DNA from: Primulina eburnea
Lineage: Eukaryota; Streptophyta; Magnoliopsida; Lamiales; Gesneriaceae
DNA: 64,000 nt
Reading direction: 5' to 3'
NCBI RefSeq assembly: GCF_022965805.1
Contig: NC_133101.1
Coordinates: forward strand, 22,220,868 to 22,284,867
Both the position numbers and the translations under genes were made by a program. This document shows positions 35,951-48,500 of the stretch, in pieces (position 1 is the first letter of the stretch; every line of letters begins with the position of its first letter). The notes under the pieces were generated by a model. The model saw only the letters and a list, made by a program, of their open reading frames with translations. It did not search any database and was not told the origin of the DNA.

Positions 35951-36632
35951 CTATGTAAGTGGATCAGCAACATTATCTGCAGAGGGACTCTTTCGACTGA
36001 TGTCTCCTCTTCCCACAATCTCCCGTATGATATGGAACTTCCTTAGTACATGTTTGGATCGCTGATGAGACCTTGGTTCCTTTGCTTGCGCAATGGCACC
36101 AGTGTTGTCGCAGTACGACGGGACTGGATCAACTCCATTAGGAATAACGCCCAACACTTGGACAAAATTCCTCATCCAAACTGCCTCTTTGGCTGCATCA
36201 GATGCAACAATGTATTCAGCTTCAGTGGTGGAATCCGCAACGGTGTCTCGCTTGGAACCTTTCCAAGAGACAGCCGCACCATATAGCATGAATACAAAGC
36301 CAGAGGTCGATTTCGAATCATCTACGTAACATTTGGAAGCTAGAATCAGTGTAGCCTTCCAATTTCAATTATCCACCCCCATAAACCATGAACAAATTCT
36401 TAGTCCTTCTCAAGTACTTAAGAATATCTTTCGCGGCCTTCCAATGCATTGGACCAGGGTTCGCCTGATATCTGCTTGTAACAGTTAGAGCGTAAGAAAC
36501 ATCAGGACGTGTCGATATCATACCATACATGATACTACCAATGGCAGACGCATATGGAATACGTGTCATCATCTCTATCTCTTCATCAGTATTGGGACAC
36601 ATAGCTTTAGATAGAGTAATACCATGACACAT
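35951..36632 (-). pseudogene. Level 4 copia RNase H
   Basis: 35951-36289 encodes the C-terminal RNase H of copia Pol: [10 protein letters not shown], then the [18 protein letters not shown] block, [22 protein letters not shown] and IADPLT-like end (here VADPLT). 36369-36632 encodes the connecting region with SYALTVTSRYQANPG and ILKYLRRTKNLFMVYGG. Between them a stop and frame changes interrupt the GYTD block near 36325-36345, where the first Asp is still readable. RNase H removes the RNA strand of the cDNA hybrid. Confidence 0.92.
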
Positions 36633-36824
36633 TGGTAAGTATCATCTCTTGGACTCTTCCATAGAGAAACGTTTTATAATGGTATCGATATAGGTGGCTT
36701 GGGTGAGTCCGAGCATCCTCTTTGATCTATCTCTATAGATTTGTATTCTCAATACGTAGGATGCTTCACCCATGTCTTTCATGGAGAATTTACAGGCCAA
36801 CCATACTTTAGTTGATTGCAATAA

Positions 36825-37723
36825 TCATACATCATTCCCAATGAGCAGATCATCAACATAAAGTATTAGGAATGTCACCACACTCCTACTAACCTTCTTG
36901 TACACGCACGGTTCCTCAGGATTCTTAGCAAAACCAAACTCTTTGATAGTGCTATCAAATCTGAGGTTCCAACTCCTTGACTCCTGCTTAAGACCATATA
37001 TTAATCTCTTAAGTCTGCATACCTTATGCTCACTTTCTACTGATGTGTATCCCTCGGGTTGAGACATATAAATTTCTTCTTTGATGTCTCCATTGAGGAA
37101 TGCAGTCTTTACATCCATTTGCCATATCGCATAGTCATACCATGCTGCTATGGCTAGTAGTATTCTAATGGACTTAAACATAGCAACTGGTGAAAAAGTT
37201 TTCTCATAGTCAACTCCTTGCCTTTGAGTATATCCTTTTGCAACCAGTCTTGCTTTGAAGGTCACTACCTTCCCATCCGCCCCAAGCTTTCTTTTATAGA
37301 TCCATTTGCATCCTATGAGAACGATTCCCTCAGGTGGATCCACTATTGTCCAGACTTGGTTGAATACATAGAGTCCATTTCTGACTGCATGGCTTCAAGC
37401 CATTTGGTTGAATCAGTATCAGATATTGCTTCTTTGAAATTCATTGGATCATATCCAACACAAGACTCATCATGGCCTTGTTCATGAAGAAGCGTATATC
37501 TTGCAGGTGGTCTAATAACCCTATCAGACCTTCTAGGAGCTTGTACTTCAACTACTGGTTGTTGGGGATTAGGTTCAACTTCTAAAGTTGAGGGAGTATC
37601 TTGAATTTCTTCAAGTTCTATCATCTTGCCTTTTCTATCTAATAGAAATTCCCTTTCCAAAAAAAAGTGGCATTTCTTGAAACAAACATTTTGCTTCATT
37701 GGGATGATAGAAATAATATCCAA
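36825..37723 (-). pseudogene. Level 4 copia reverse transcriptase
   Basis: 36825-37343 covers GCKWIYKRKLGADGKV, ARLVAKGYTQRQGVDY..TFSPV, AIWQMDVKTAFLNGD and the catalytic YVDDLLIGN, with both Asp residues present. 37343-37723 gives the acidic linker, the RRSDR..RPPARY segment and the N-terminal RT block ISDTDSTKWLEAMQSEMDSM. The two pieces are separated by a single-base frameshift near 37365-37380. The core itself looks little damaged compared with gag. Confidence 0.93.
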
Positions 37724-38559
37724 CAGAATTCTTTGGATATCCTACAAAGTAGCATAAAGTGGATCTACTATCCAATTTGTCTCCCACTGTCTGCTTCACG
37801 TAAGCAGGACATCCCCATATTCTCATGTAAGAATATTTGAGAGTTTTACCCATCCATATCTCATATGATGTTTTATCCACTGCTTTACTATAGACATTAT
37901 TCAACAACATTGCCGCAGTTTCAAGCGCAAAACCCCAAAACGATGTAGGCAATTCAGTGAATCTCATCATTGATCGAACCATGTCCAACAAGGTTCGGTT
38001 ACAATGTTCAGAAACACCATTCAATGGTGGTGTTGCTAGTGGAGTCCACTGTGAGAGAATCTCATTCTCTTTTAGATAACCCAAAAATTCAGCACTCAAG
38101 TATTCTCCACTTCGATCAGATCGAAATGCCTTAATACTTCTTTCTAGCTGGTTTTCTACTTCAGATCTGAATTTTTTGAACTTTTCAAATGCTTCAGATT
38201 TGAGTTTCATAAACATACCCATACCTCGAATGATCATCAGTAAAGGTAATGAAGTAGGATTGCCCATATTTTGTGCTAACACTTAGCGGGCCAAAATTGT
38301 CTGTGTGGATCAAATCCAATAGACCATGCGCACGTTCCACGTTTCCATTGAATGGAGTCTTGGTCAATTTTCCTTTTAGACAGGACATACAAGCAGGTAG
38401 AGAATTTATGTCTGACAAGTCAAACATGCTTTCTCCCACTAGCTTGTGCATCCTTCTTTGGGAAATATGACCTAGTCTAGCGTGCCATATTTGTGTGGGA
38501 TTTGGATCATATAACTTTCTTTTGGTTTTTGTTGAAATCATGTTTTCTTGGACATTCAC
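37635..38559 (-). pseudogene. Level 4 copia pre-integrase and integrase
   Basis: 38194-38559 encodes IWHARLGHISQRRMHKL and the CMSCLKGK zinc-binding part, then the first catalytic Asp in LIHTDNFGPL and FTDDHSRYGYVY. 37635-38282 carries the second Asp in FRSDRSGEYLS and the Glu in NGVSEHCNRTLLDMVRSMM, followed by WGCPAYV and FVGYP. The D,D,E triad is readable, but a frameshift near 38225 divides the domain. Integrase inserts the cDNA and makes the 5-bp TSD. Confidence 0.93.
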
Positions 38560-38658
38560 TTATCATTTCCAGAACATTTCTGGCACATATAATTTCTTAT
38601 GTCCGGACTTCTTGCAGTGAAATAAATATGTTCTAACTTATCGGACTTTGTAGGCCTA

Positions 38659-39300
38659 TTAAGTGTCTTTCAGAGTTTGCTTCTTATTGGGATTGTTTTT
38701 CTTGTGAGGGGCAGAACATTTCTTTCCCTTACCTTGTGGACCATTTTCGTCTGACGAGAGGGCCATAAGAAAAACAACAATTCCATGTTTTATGGTGATC
38801 TCATAAATTATAAGCGTATTGACTAGCTCATCAAGGCTATCATCTATCTTATTCAAATTGAAGTTCACCATAACCCCGTCAAATGAGGAGGAGAAAGACA
38901 ACAAATTGATGTCATCAACTAACTCGTTAGGAATCACATATTCCAGGCCCACCACATTTTCAATAAGCTCAATCATATGTACACCACGCTCATGGGCCAG
39001 AGCCCCATCTTGCATGCATGTAGTCATGAGATTTTAAAATGGTGTGCATCACTGTACGAGTTTAATGTACCATGCAACTCTTGCATGTTTATTCGAATGT
39101 CAGCAACATTCAACATTTCCTCAAACTGTCCCTACAGTTCATTTGACATAGAAGCGAGCATGTTACACTTTAGCATGTATACTATGGTCCTACCATCTTG
39201 CATGCATTGTCAGTTCAACAAGACTGGCATTAGTGTGTATGTTATTTTCTCCGAATTTAGAACAATTTTCCAATCAGTCTTGAAAATTAGATTCGGTTAG
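38659..39300 (-). pseudogene. gag: Level 4 copia gag, heavily broken
   Basis: 38659-39027 is open and reads as a Gag C-terminal part (LVNTLIIYEITIK, then a Lys-rich GKGKKCSAPHKKN segment). Towards 39300 the frame holds about eight stops, although words such as LTESNFQD remain. Just below 38659 a half zinc knuckle (HCKKSGHKK) is followed directly by pre-integrase sequence at 38559. The rest of the knuckle and the whole aspartic protease (a DSG motif is absent) are therefore deleted. Confidence 0.85.
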
Positions 39301-40850
39301 CTTGTTAATAAACAATTGATTACGTGACGAAATCGAAAATATACTGATACGGAAACAGAATAATGGTTGCTGATTATTTTAAAATAATTTTAAGATATAA
39401 AATATGGATTTTTATTTTATAAATTCCCTCCCACTATTTTGACATTTCCACCACCCTCTGATGAAAAAGAAAAATCGTATTTCCTTAGTAGGCACGTAGA
39501 GTCCAATTAGCCAATTATAATCCCGAATAATATCAGCCAATTATAATTTCTAAAAGGTAGAGTCCAATTGCATCCCTATGCAACCTCCGCGTGTTTTGCC
39601 TCACGTTTAATAAGGACCCAATAATATGACGTCGTTTATTTTCGCGTGTCAAACCAACCCATCAATATTGAATTGTAGTAGACGGTCGCCATGAATCCCC
39701 CAATAATATGAGCCGAAGTCATGGGAGTTCCACTCAATTCACATCATATGTCCGGTGGAAGTCACAGCTTTCCGGCGTACAGGCCTCCCCAATAATATGA
39801 GCCAGACACTGTCCGCGGGTAGCGATCAACATGCAACCACGGTTGATGGAAGGCAAGGAAAAATTAAACTCTTTTAATTTTTACTTATTCGGTTTGATAT
39901 AAATTTTGAATCATATTCAAAATGAGGGATTTTAATTTTAAAATTGTCTCATCATTTTATTTTAAAAATCGTGTGCCATGAGTTTGTATGTTTGCCGGAT
40001 TCATGCAACTATATTATCTAATAATATACATACATGCATACTACTATATATCGCATATATATCATAATATGACATTCAACAATAAATAAGGATGATCGAT
40101 CGCCAACACTATTAGATCCATGTGAGCCATACATGGATCCAGGTTCAAAACCTAGGTGAATGCAAGGATGCAAATGCAACTATTACAAAAGCTTCCAATA
40201 TTTTACATGTCTTCATCTTGATCATCGGGCCCACCATCTTCCAGTCTTGATCTCCCACTATTTCTAATAATTACATTTGAATAGCCATGGCACATAAGGG
40301 ATACATCTCATGGGGGTGGGAACGGACCATAAACCAGGCCCACTTTAATAATATCAAATATTATAAAAAGAATAAAAACAGTAAAATATCCTAACATACA
40401 CCTAACACATTGGTCAAGGCTCTCGATCATCCTCCATGCATTTAATATCAAATATTAACATCAATTTAATTAAACAATTTAATTAATTGATAAATCATAT
40501 ATCTAATAATTTTATCACTAACCACCACAATTATTAAAAGATTTAATAAATTAAATAAACTCTTTTATTTAATTTCCAATTAAATCAATAATAATTGATT
40601 TCTTGTAAAAACTCATTTTTACCATAAATAATTAAAATCATATTCTAATTATTTATTTAACAAGAAAATTATTAATTTTTCAAAAATTACTTTCCAAAAT
40701 AAAAGTTGAACCAATTTTCAAAAATATCAATTTTACCCAAAAATTTGAAAAATCAGAAAATTGCACCACGAGCCCAAACAATTCAAGCCCATCAATTTTC
40801 ACGCTTCCCGAGACGATCCCGGGCATCCGCCCTCGCTGCCCGCCCGCTGC
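39301..40850 (-). other. Level 4 AT-rich leader with AATAATAT repeats
   Basis: Non-coding. The motif CCAATAATATGA or a close variant occurs at about 39522, 39617, 39697 and 39787, three times followed by 'gcc'. The rest is AT-rich without a frame. It lies between the hairpin cluster and gag on the sense (minus) strand. Confidence 0.65.
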
Positions 40851-40876
40851 CCAAACGATTCGGGCAGTGGCAGCAA

Positions 40877-41073
40877 CCTGTGCGCGCTGGCGCGCACAGG
40901 TGCGCGCAACGCCGCGCGCAGCGTGCGGACGCTCCGCACGCTGCGCCGCGTTGTGCGCGCGCAGGGCGGCGCACAGCGTGCGGACGTTCCGCACGCTGCG
41001 CCGCTCCGTGCGCGCACGCTGCGCGCTGCGCGCGCAGCCCTGCGCGCGGTCTGCCCGGAACAGTTCCGGGCAG
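40877..41073 (-). other. GC-rich hairpin cluster in the level 4 5' leader
   Basis: Four perfect inverted repeats in about 200 bp: 40877-40900 (10-bp arms CCTGTGCGCG, loop 4), 40916-40946 (14-bp arms, loop 3, core CAGCGTGCGGA), 40974-40998 (11-bp arms of the same core, loop 3) and 41051-41073 (10-bp arms CTGCCCGGAA, loop 3). The flanks are AT-rich, so the contrast is abrupt. Overlapping Ala/Arg-rich open frames on both strands follow from GC content and are not called. The location, 140-340 nt after the primer site, is where retroelement packaging, dimer or translation signals lie. Confidence 0.8.
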
Positions 41074-41212
41074 ATCGCGAAAAATAATTTTTTTTTTGTT
41101 TTTGAAAATCCGAAAAAATTAATTTTATGGTGCATCAATTTTCTGAAAATTTTCTTGTGTGGTTAGAAACAAATTATTCAATATAATTTAAATCATACGA
41201 TTCAGAAAACCT

Positions 41213-41225
41213 GGCTCTGATACCA
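41213..41225 (-). promoter_or_regulatory. Level 4 primer-binding site
   Basis: 'ggctctgatacca' is, on the minus strand, TGGTATCAGAGCC, the initiator Met tRNA site, one base from the 5' LTR. Confidence 0.93.
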
Positions 41226-41226
41226 C

Positions 41227-43366
41227 TGTTGGATCTGGGTTTTCTACACGCCCAAACGCAGCGGAAGTTTTAAAAATTTTATTTTATTTTGACAATCAAA
41301 ATATGTTTTGCTTTGGGCGCTCGTATGATTTTAACAACAACATTCATATGGAGTTTAATAATACCTTTGGTGAATAAATCACGTGGCTCCAACTACACCG
41401 GTATTAGCGGACGTAGCTCTTGTTGTAAATCCCTACGAACATTCTTCGATCTCCTAATCCGGTCCACGACTGAAATATTTGTTCCTCTTCTAAATTGCAC
41501 TAGAAATTTAGAAGAACTTTTGCGTAGAGATATAACACGAGAAATTCGACTCAAAATCTAAGCCAAATTTTTCTTGCTTTTCTTTAAGAAATTTTCCAGA
41601 GATCCTTTTGGGGAGAGCCGAGAGTTTTTCTATTTTGAATGCTGAACCAATGAATTGGGAGGAGCCGAAAGATTCTAAATTGATCTCTATCAAAAATCTT
41701 TTTGAATGCATGTACACGTAAAATAAGATTCAAAAATCTTATCATATCTTCTAATCTTAAATTTACTTAATTAATCTCATTAATTAAGGTAATTAAAGAT
41801 TCTAAAATTACATGCCAACTCAAAGTCCTTTTCTTTTTAAAAACATTGACCAAACTTTCGAAAGGTGTGCAAATAAGAATATAAAATCCTTATTATTTCT
41901 TTAATCCATCATTTACTTAATTAATACAATTAATTAAGTTAACTATAGATTTTAACTTAATATTTAATAAACTCAATTTTGAGTTTAATAAATTAAACCC
42001 ATTATAAATTCAACATTTGAATTTATTATATAAACTGTTAATTCAACTCCTTGAATTTTATCACCTCCAAAATTTAATATTTAATAAACTCAACTTTTGA
42101 GTTTAATAAATTAAATTATCAATTTATAAACTCAACTCCTTGAATTTATTTTCTCCAAATTTCGTAAATTCAACTTCTTGAATTTACTATCTCATAAATT
42201 TAATTATCATAAATTCAACTCCTTGAATTTACTATATCATAATATAAATTCAACTCCTTGAATTTATTCTCTCAACGGGAACAAACGATCCAGTGCTTGT
42301 GTGACCCTCAATGGTTCAGGGATACAGCTAGCCGTGGGTTCACAACTCTTTGTGATTCAGGACATAATCCTTTATTCGGGCTTACCCTAGTTAGCCCCAT
42401 TCTTTTCATCAACGCCTTGATCAAGAATGTCAGAACTCATTTCTGATTGCACCCATCGGATCATGGTAAGAGCGTCTAGTAGCATCGCCCCATGATCCCC
42501 TAGGTATCACTGATAGTGCCTGCAAGAACCAGTCGATTATGATTAACGTACAGTACGGTCCCTTCATCTCATATATCCCAATCGAATCTGCAACCATTGG
42601 TTCATCGAGGCTTGCATATTAATTCGATAACTATGTGATAACTATAATAGTGGCATCGCGTGTACTATTAGAGAACTCCTTCTCCAACATACATCTCATA
42701 CTCTGGCCAGAGATTCCATGCACTATTATTTCATTAGATCACATAGGATATCCACACCCATAGGTGAGCGGTGAATCCCCGACTACAATGCACTGGCTCC
42801 TATATGTGTCGCAACTGTACCCAACCTCGCCACCTGATGACTCTCCTGGAGCCGGTAAACGAGTCAAAGCACAGCCCTAGCATATAGAGCCTCAGTGTTG
42901 TCCCGGGTCGTAAGGACTAATGGTGTACAATCATAACCACGGACTTATCCTCTCGATGAATGATAACCACTTGGAAAGTCCGAGGGAGGGTTGTTCGGTA
43001 TAATCATCATATGACTACCCATCTGTATGTTTGGACATCTCTATGCCCTTACCAAGAAACGCAGTACACAACATCACAGATGCTAGTCTCGAGCTCAAGC
43101 GGCCTTTATCCATGTTTTAGGCGGCTGAATTGACTAGGAACGAATTTAGAATATGCAGTGTTTACAAATGAGTTTCAACATCGAATTACGATTCATTTGT
43201 ATTAAAGCATAATCAAGGACTTTATCTATGCTGCTTGCATGGGTATACAGATAAAGTATTACGAAACCATTAAAAGATAAATTATATTAAAATAAAGATT
43301 GTTTATTACACTTGAATCAATAAATTCCCTAGCCAACCGTTGGCTTGCAGGGCATCTACTCTAACA
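41227..43366 (-). mobile_element. Level 4 5' LTR
   Basis: TGTTGGATCTGG...CTCTAACA, 2140 bp, about 99.4% identical by eye to 33725-35865. GCACA at 43367-43371 is the right TSD copy. Confidence 0.95.
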
Positions 43367-43371
43367 GCACA

Positions 43372-44484
43372 TGCCGAGACCAAGCCCAGCACTCTTTACC
43401 CATGATATCGATCACCCAAACTTGTTACAGTAAAATAGTTTTACAGCTTTTGTTTGCTTGCTTCTTATGTGATTGCCGTGAGTTTGATGTGAGTGTGTGA
43501 CTTTAATTCGCATATTAACTTAGTTTGATCATCCCTTAATGTCACGGCAGCCCCTTAGGTGTATAATCGTGAGTCATGACATCAAACATATTGTATAAAG
43601 ATCATGCAACAAGAGAAACCGAGAACAGCAAAAATTCTGGATTTCATGCTTCATGCAAAATAACTTTTAAAAATATAGTATGACATGATGGATGAGAAAA
43701 AGGAGATTAGGGTGTGCCTTTGCGTAATAAACGCTCGGATAGACGATGACGACGAAGAACGGAATGCGACGGCTTGGCTAGAACTCCACAAGACTCTCCT
43801 CAAGGCACACGGCTGCTGCCGTTTTTTTTTTAATTTCCAGAAACTCCTTTGGTGAATTGTGTGTGCAGCCGTGAGAGAGAGGGATGGGGGAGAGTTTTTT
43901 TTTAAAAAAAATAAAAAGAGAGTGGCCGATTTAGTTTGAGTTGGGGAGACTAAAGTTGTGACCAAATACACTTTAAATACTAATTAAATTTTCTAACTAG
44001 GCTTAGGCCTATTAAGCCATAAATTAAAGCCCAATTAAATTAATTAGATTTTAAATAAAATAATAACAAAGTTTTCTTTTAAATAAAGATGTGAATTTAA
44101 TAGCCGGGATGCCCGAAAGCTCGAATTTTATTTGAAAAGCCAATACCGATAAAAATTACGTTCCGGCGTATAAAATCACCTCACAACTCAATACTTTTAA
44201 AAAAATTATTTAAAAACATCGACCGCATTTTAAATAATTAAAAATAATTATTTAATAAAAATCTTTTACATTTTTAGCCCTCGATCCCCGTTCATCGATC
44301 GTCACTTGAATATTCCTAAAAAAAATACCATTCTAATGCAACCATGTAGAAAATATATTTTAAACATGTCAATATGCACAACATAATTAAATAATGCAAT
44401 TAAAACAATTAATTGAAACACAAAGGAATTTAATAACTGCATGCACGTGGTTTGCGTGGACTTTAAAATTTTCGGGGCGTTACA
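43372..44484 (-). mobile_element. Level 3 left LTR, remaining part
   Basis: Continues the LTR broken at 33724, matching 47826-48935. It ends 'ttcggggcgttaca'. The next bases (44485-44500) are a C-rich tract that on the minus strand is the polypurine tract (TTTAAGGGGGGGGAGAT-like). Confidence 0.93.
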
Positions 44485-45574
44485 ATCTCCCCCCCTTAAA
44501 TTGAATTTCGTCCTCGAAATTCGCTTATCCTTAATAACCCAAAGTTTGGATTCAGTTCTAGTATCCCAATTAAATTTTCTTCTAAATCCTTATTTTGCAA
44601 TTCTCAACTTAAAAAGACCCAAATTTTAATTTTTTCTTAAAATTACCAAAATTAAAAGATGGATGATCATACTTGTCGTATATTATTTTTCTTATTTTAT
44701 ACCTAAAATATTCATCAACTTATCGAATTTAAATCTTAAAATCCCAAACGCATCCGCTACGCTTAGATTTTTCAAGCTTAATATTGATTCATCCTTAAAA
44801 CCCTTGATTAAAATTTCTTATAACCTTATACCGAAGATATCCCAAGGTTCCAAATATTCTTAAAAGTCTAAATCCTCAAAATTCTTATCATTTAAACCAT
44901 CAAATTATCGCTTATTGCTAAATTAGTCCCCAATTTCTTTAATGTTTGCAAAATAAATTCTTAATTTCCTCAAAAATTATCCTAATTGGTCCTTAATTTC
45001 AAAATTCCTACAGTTAACCCATAAGTTCTTGGCATTCTTAATTTCTTTCTACAGGTTTCCCATAACATAATTTCAATAAATTTAAACTTATTTACCCAAA
45101 AAAATAATTCCTATAACCAATCTTACTTTTCATCAACTTAGAATCCCAATTTATCTATTTCCTTATTCCCAAAGTCGTTGTAATCCTCGAATAATTATTC
45201 CTTATGTCTAATTCCCAAAAATTAATTCGACTAGTAACCATGAATCATAAATATTTTCTTAGAAAATCTACATATCCCAAAAATAGAACGTCGATACTAA
45301 AACCCAAAAATCAACATCGTCCAATTCCACCACAAAGCCAACATGCGTTAAAATAAAATAATTTTCATTTCCTAATGTATCACGAATAAAAATTCTAAAA
45401 CATATAAATCATAACTTATCATAAAACTATTAAACATGTAGCGTAAACATATAATTCATATAATTATGCAGGTAAAATCATAAAATCATATAAAGCATTT
45501 AAACTTACAACTTTGAGGCTTGACGACTGATCTTCCCGGCGCTGACGGTGGCACAACCCTTTACAGAAACCACT
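44485..45574 (-). mobile_element. Level 3 internal region (non-coding)
   Basis: About 1.1 kb. It opens with the polypurine tract, then 'ttgaatttcgtcctcgaaa', whose reverse complement contains TTCGAGGACGAA; the same motif lies just before the level 1 3' LTR (58424-58440). The rest is AT-rich with 'cccaaaa' and 'tcttaaaa' words and no gag or pol trace on either strand. It is homologous in its first ~130 bp to the level 2 internal region. Confidence 0.85.
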
Positions 45575-45588
45575 GCTCTGATACCAAC
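45575..45588 (-). promoter_or_regulatory. Level 3 primer-binding site
   Basis: 'gctctgataccaac' is the reverse complement of GTTGGTATCAGAGC, abutting the 5' LTR at 45589. Confidence 0.93.
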
Positions 45589-48500
45589 TGAAACGTCTGC
45601 ATAACTTTTCTTAAAACGTGCTAGATTTTTTTTTTTTAAACCTCACATAGCATTCGGCCGAACCATAAAATATTTTTGATATCATTTTAAAATAAAACAA
45701 CCAACTTCTTTACCAAATCTAAAAATAACGTTTGAAAAGTATAGCCCATACTATAACTTCTCAAAAATCTCTCATAAATAAATTGTCGTAAAAAAAATAT
45801 CTTTAACATTGCTTAAAATCATGAATCGTAAACTAGTGCGGAAAACTAGCGTAGGTCCTCGGGTTATGTGCACCTTCAGTCCAGTCGGATCAACCATCAA
45901 GACCTCCATTAGCATTATCATGATAACCTGCATCCATCACACCTAGTGAGTCTAAAGACTCAACACACCATAATCTTGATAACGAGTAATACGTAATACA
46001 GTTAACATATAACAGTGAAAAATACTTGTACTTAAAATATCATTTTCATGAAGATGCATAAACTTAAACTTAAGCATTTTCGTAAACATTTTCATGATGC
46101 ATAAAAATATTTTCATAAAAACATAAGCATACTCATATTCATATACGTATTCATATTCATATTCGTATTCATGTTCATGTTCGTGTTTGTTGAATTCAGA
46201 TCGTGATTGTGACTCGTATTCTTAATCTTAATAGGCGATGGATCCATCTAGAAAACCACAGTACTGGGCGGCGGGGACACCAGCAACACTCTCACCGGTC
46301 AACTGGGCCTTGGCCTACGTATTAACATATTCGTATTCGTATCACGTATTCATATTCGTATCCGTATCCAAGGAAACACGATCATCAAACTCCCACTGAG
46401 ACCATAACCCTCACGATATTTCCAACATATTTAGTCACAATCCCTTCACATCCTTCAACATGTCATATTTCCATCACTTAAAAAAATATGCATATAATAT
46501 CATTTTATTTTGAAACCAAGCATGCAACATATCTTTTAAATGTCCAATTTAACCCTTAATAATATACGAACATTTAAAAATCATATTTCAACAAATAAAA
46601 ATTCAGAAACATGTTACATAAAACATTTAGTATATAAAACAGCAAATAGGGCACTGCCATGACGTTTATTAATTTTAGGTGTAAAAAGACCGTTTTACCC
46701 CTGGACTCGACATTTTACGTTTTCGACTTTTTTCTTGATTTCATGACTCTAACATGTCCCAAATAACTATTTAAGCCTACAAGAATTTTCTCATATTTTT
46801 ATTTAGCTTAATTCGATGACTTTTAGATTTATCTTTAAATATAGCGTTTTAATGCGTTTTAATCCCAAATTAAACCAAACTTTCATATAAAATTCCCAAA
46901 TTTAAAACTTAGACTTATAATAATTATTTAAGCTTAAACCTATTTTTTTCATAATTTTATAAAGCATAAAACTAAGCTTTTCAATTAACTCGTTAATTGG
47001 CGTTTCGTGCGGCGATTAAATTCCGAATAAATCCAAAACTCGTTATTTTGATCCCAAATTTTAAACATAGCATTTTTAGTATTTATTCTACCCTTCCAAG
47101 TCATGAGCCACCCCCGTGGACCCTTGGATCAATTTTTAGCTTTATAAATTTCGTTTTTGACCCTTCATCGAACGCACCGAACCATCCCTCAATTTACTCG
47201 AGCCACGCCCGAGCCGCCTCAAACCAAAACCTAGCCAACCAATCTAGGGACCCTACTGTACAAGCCCAGCCCCAAAACATGACCCTAACCCGCTCAAACA
47301 CCTACTGAAACAGACCCCCTTTAAGCTGCCTGTGTGCGTGAGTTTGTACCTTGTGTATCTTGGTTCCCTTGTCAACTAGACACCACCAAGCCCTACCCAC
47401 TCGACCCCTCATGAACCTAACCCTCCCTGGACCATGCCTAGCCCAAGCCCGGACCAAGCCCAGCCCTTGAACCAGATCAGCGAAGCCCCTGAACCCAAGA
47501 CAGTAGCCTCGCGCCCCATGCATCCCTCACGGTTTTCTGGTTGTTTCTCATGCCCTGCCTGAACCACCCATGCCAGCCCCTGCCCCAACCTTAGACCACC
47601 TTCTCTAGACCCTAAAGGACCCTAGCGCCTCGCCCTAACCCAGACCGAAGCCCCTGACCGAGCCCCTCACTTCCCTGCACCACGGCAACCACCTGCGTAT
47701 CTTTCCCATGCTTCTCGGGTGGAGTCCCTCTTGGGGAGGACTCCTCCCACCTCCTGGTTTGAGAGTCCTAGCGTGGCTAGGACTCTTCCCTGACTCATAC
47801 CAAGACCCTAGCTAGCCCTGCACATGCCGAGACCAAGCCCAGCACTCTTTACCCATGATATCGATCACCCAAACTTGTTACAGTAAAATAGTTTTACAGC
47901 TTTTGTTTGCTTGCTTCTTATGTGATTGCCGTGAGTTTGATGTGAGTGTGTGACCTTAATTCGCATATTAACTTAGTTTGATCATCCCTTAATGTCACGG
48001 CAGCCCCTTAGGTGTATAATCGTGAGTCATGACATCAAACATATTGTATAAAGATCATGCAACAAGAGAAACCGAGAACAGCAAAAATTCTGGATTTCAT
48101 GCTTCATGCAAAATAACTTTTAAAAATATAGTATGACATGATGGATGAGAAAAAGGAGATTAGGGTGTGCCTTTGCGTAATAAACGCTCGGATAGACGAT
48201 GACGACGAAGAACGGAACGCGACGGCTTGGCTAGAACTCCACAAGACTCTCCTCAAGGCACACGGCTGCTGCCGTTTTTTTTTTAATTTCCAGAAACTCC
48301 TTTGGTGAATTGTGTGTGCAGCCGTGAGAGAGAGGGATGGGGGAGAGTTTTTTTTTAAAAAAAATAAAAAGAGAGTGGCCGATTTAGTTTGAGTTGGGGA
48401 GACTAAAGTTGTGACCAAATACACTTTAAATACTAATTAAATTTTCTAACTAGGCTTAGGCCTATTAAGCCATAAATTAAAGCCCAATTAAATTAATTAG

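Larger units (their letters stand above)
33725..43366 (-). mobile_element. Level 4: young but defective Ty1/copia element
   Basis: TSD GCACA (33720-33724, 43367-43371); the empty site survives in the other level 3 LTR at about 47819-47825 ('ctgcacatgccgag'). LTRs are 2141 and 2140 bp with about 11 substitutions and one indel. Gene order on the minus strand is 5' LTR, primer site, structured leader, gag, pre-integrase, integrase, RT, RNase H, PPT, 3' LTR, the Ty1/copia order. gag is full of stops, the protease segment is missing and pol has frameshifts, so the copy is non-autonomous despite its recent insertion. Confidence 0.95.

Noticed and set aside
40680..41166. Several overlapping Ala/Arg-rich open frames on both strands
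   Set aside because: They arise from the GC-rich hairpin cluster; all frames are open because AT-rich stop codons are rare there.
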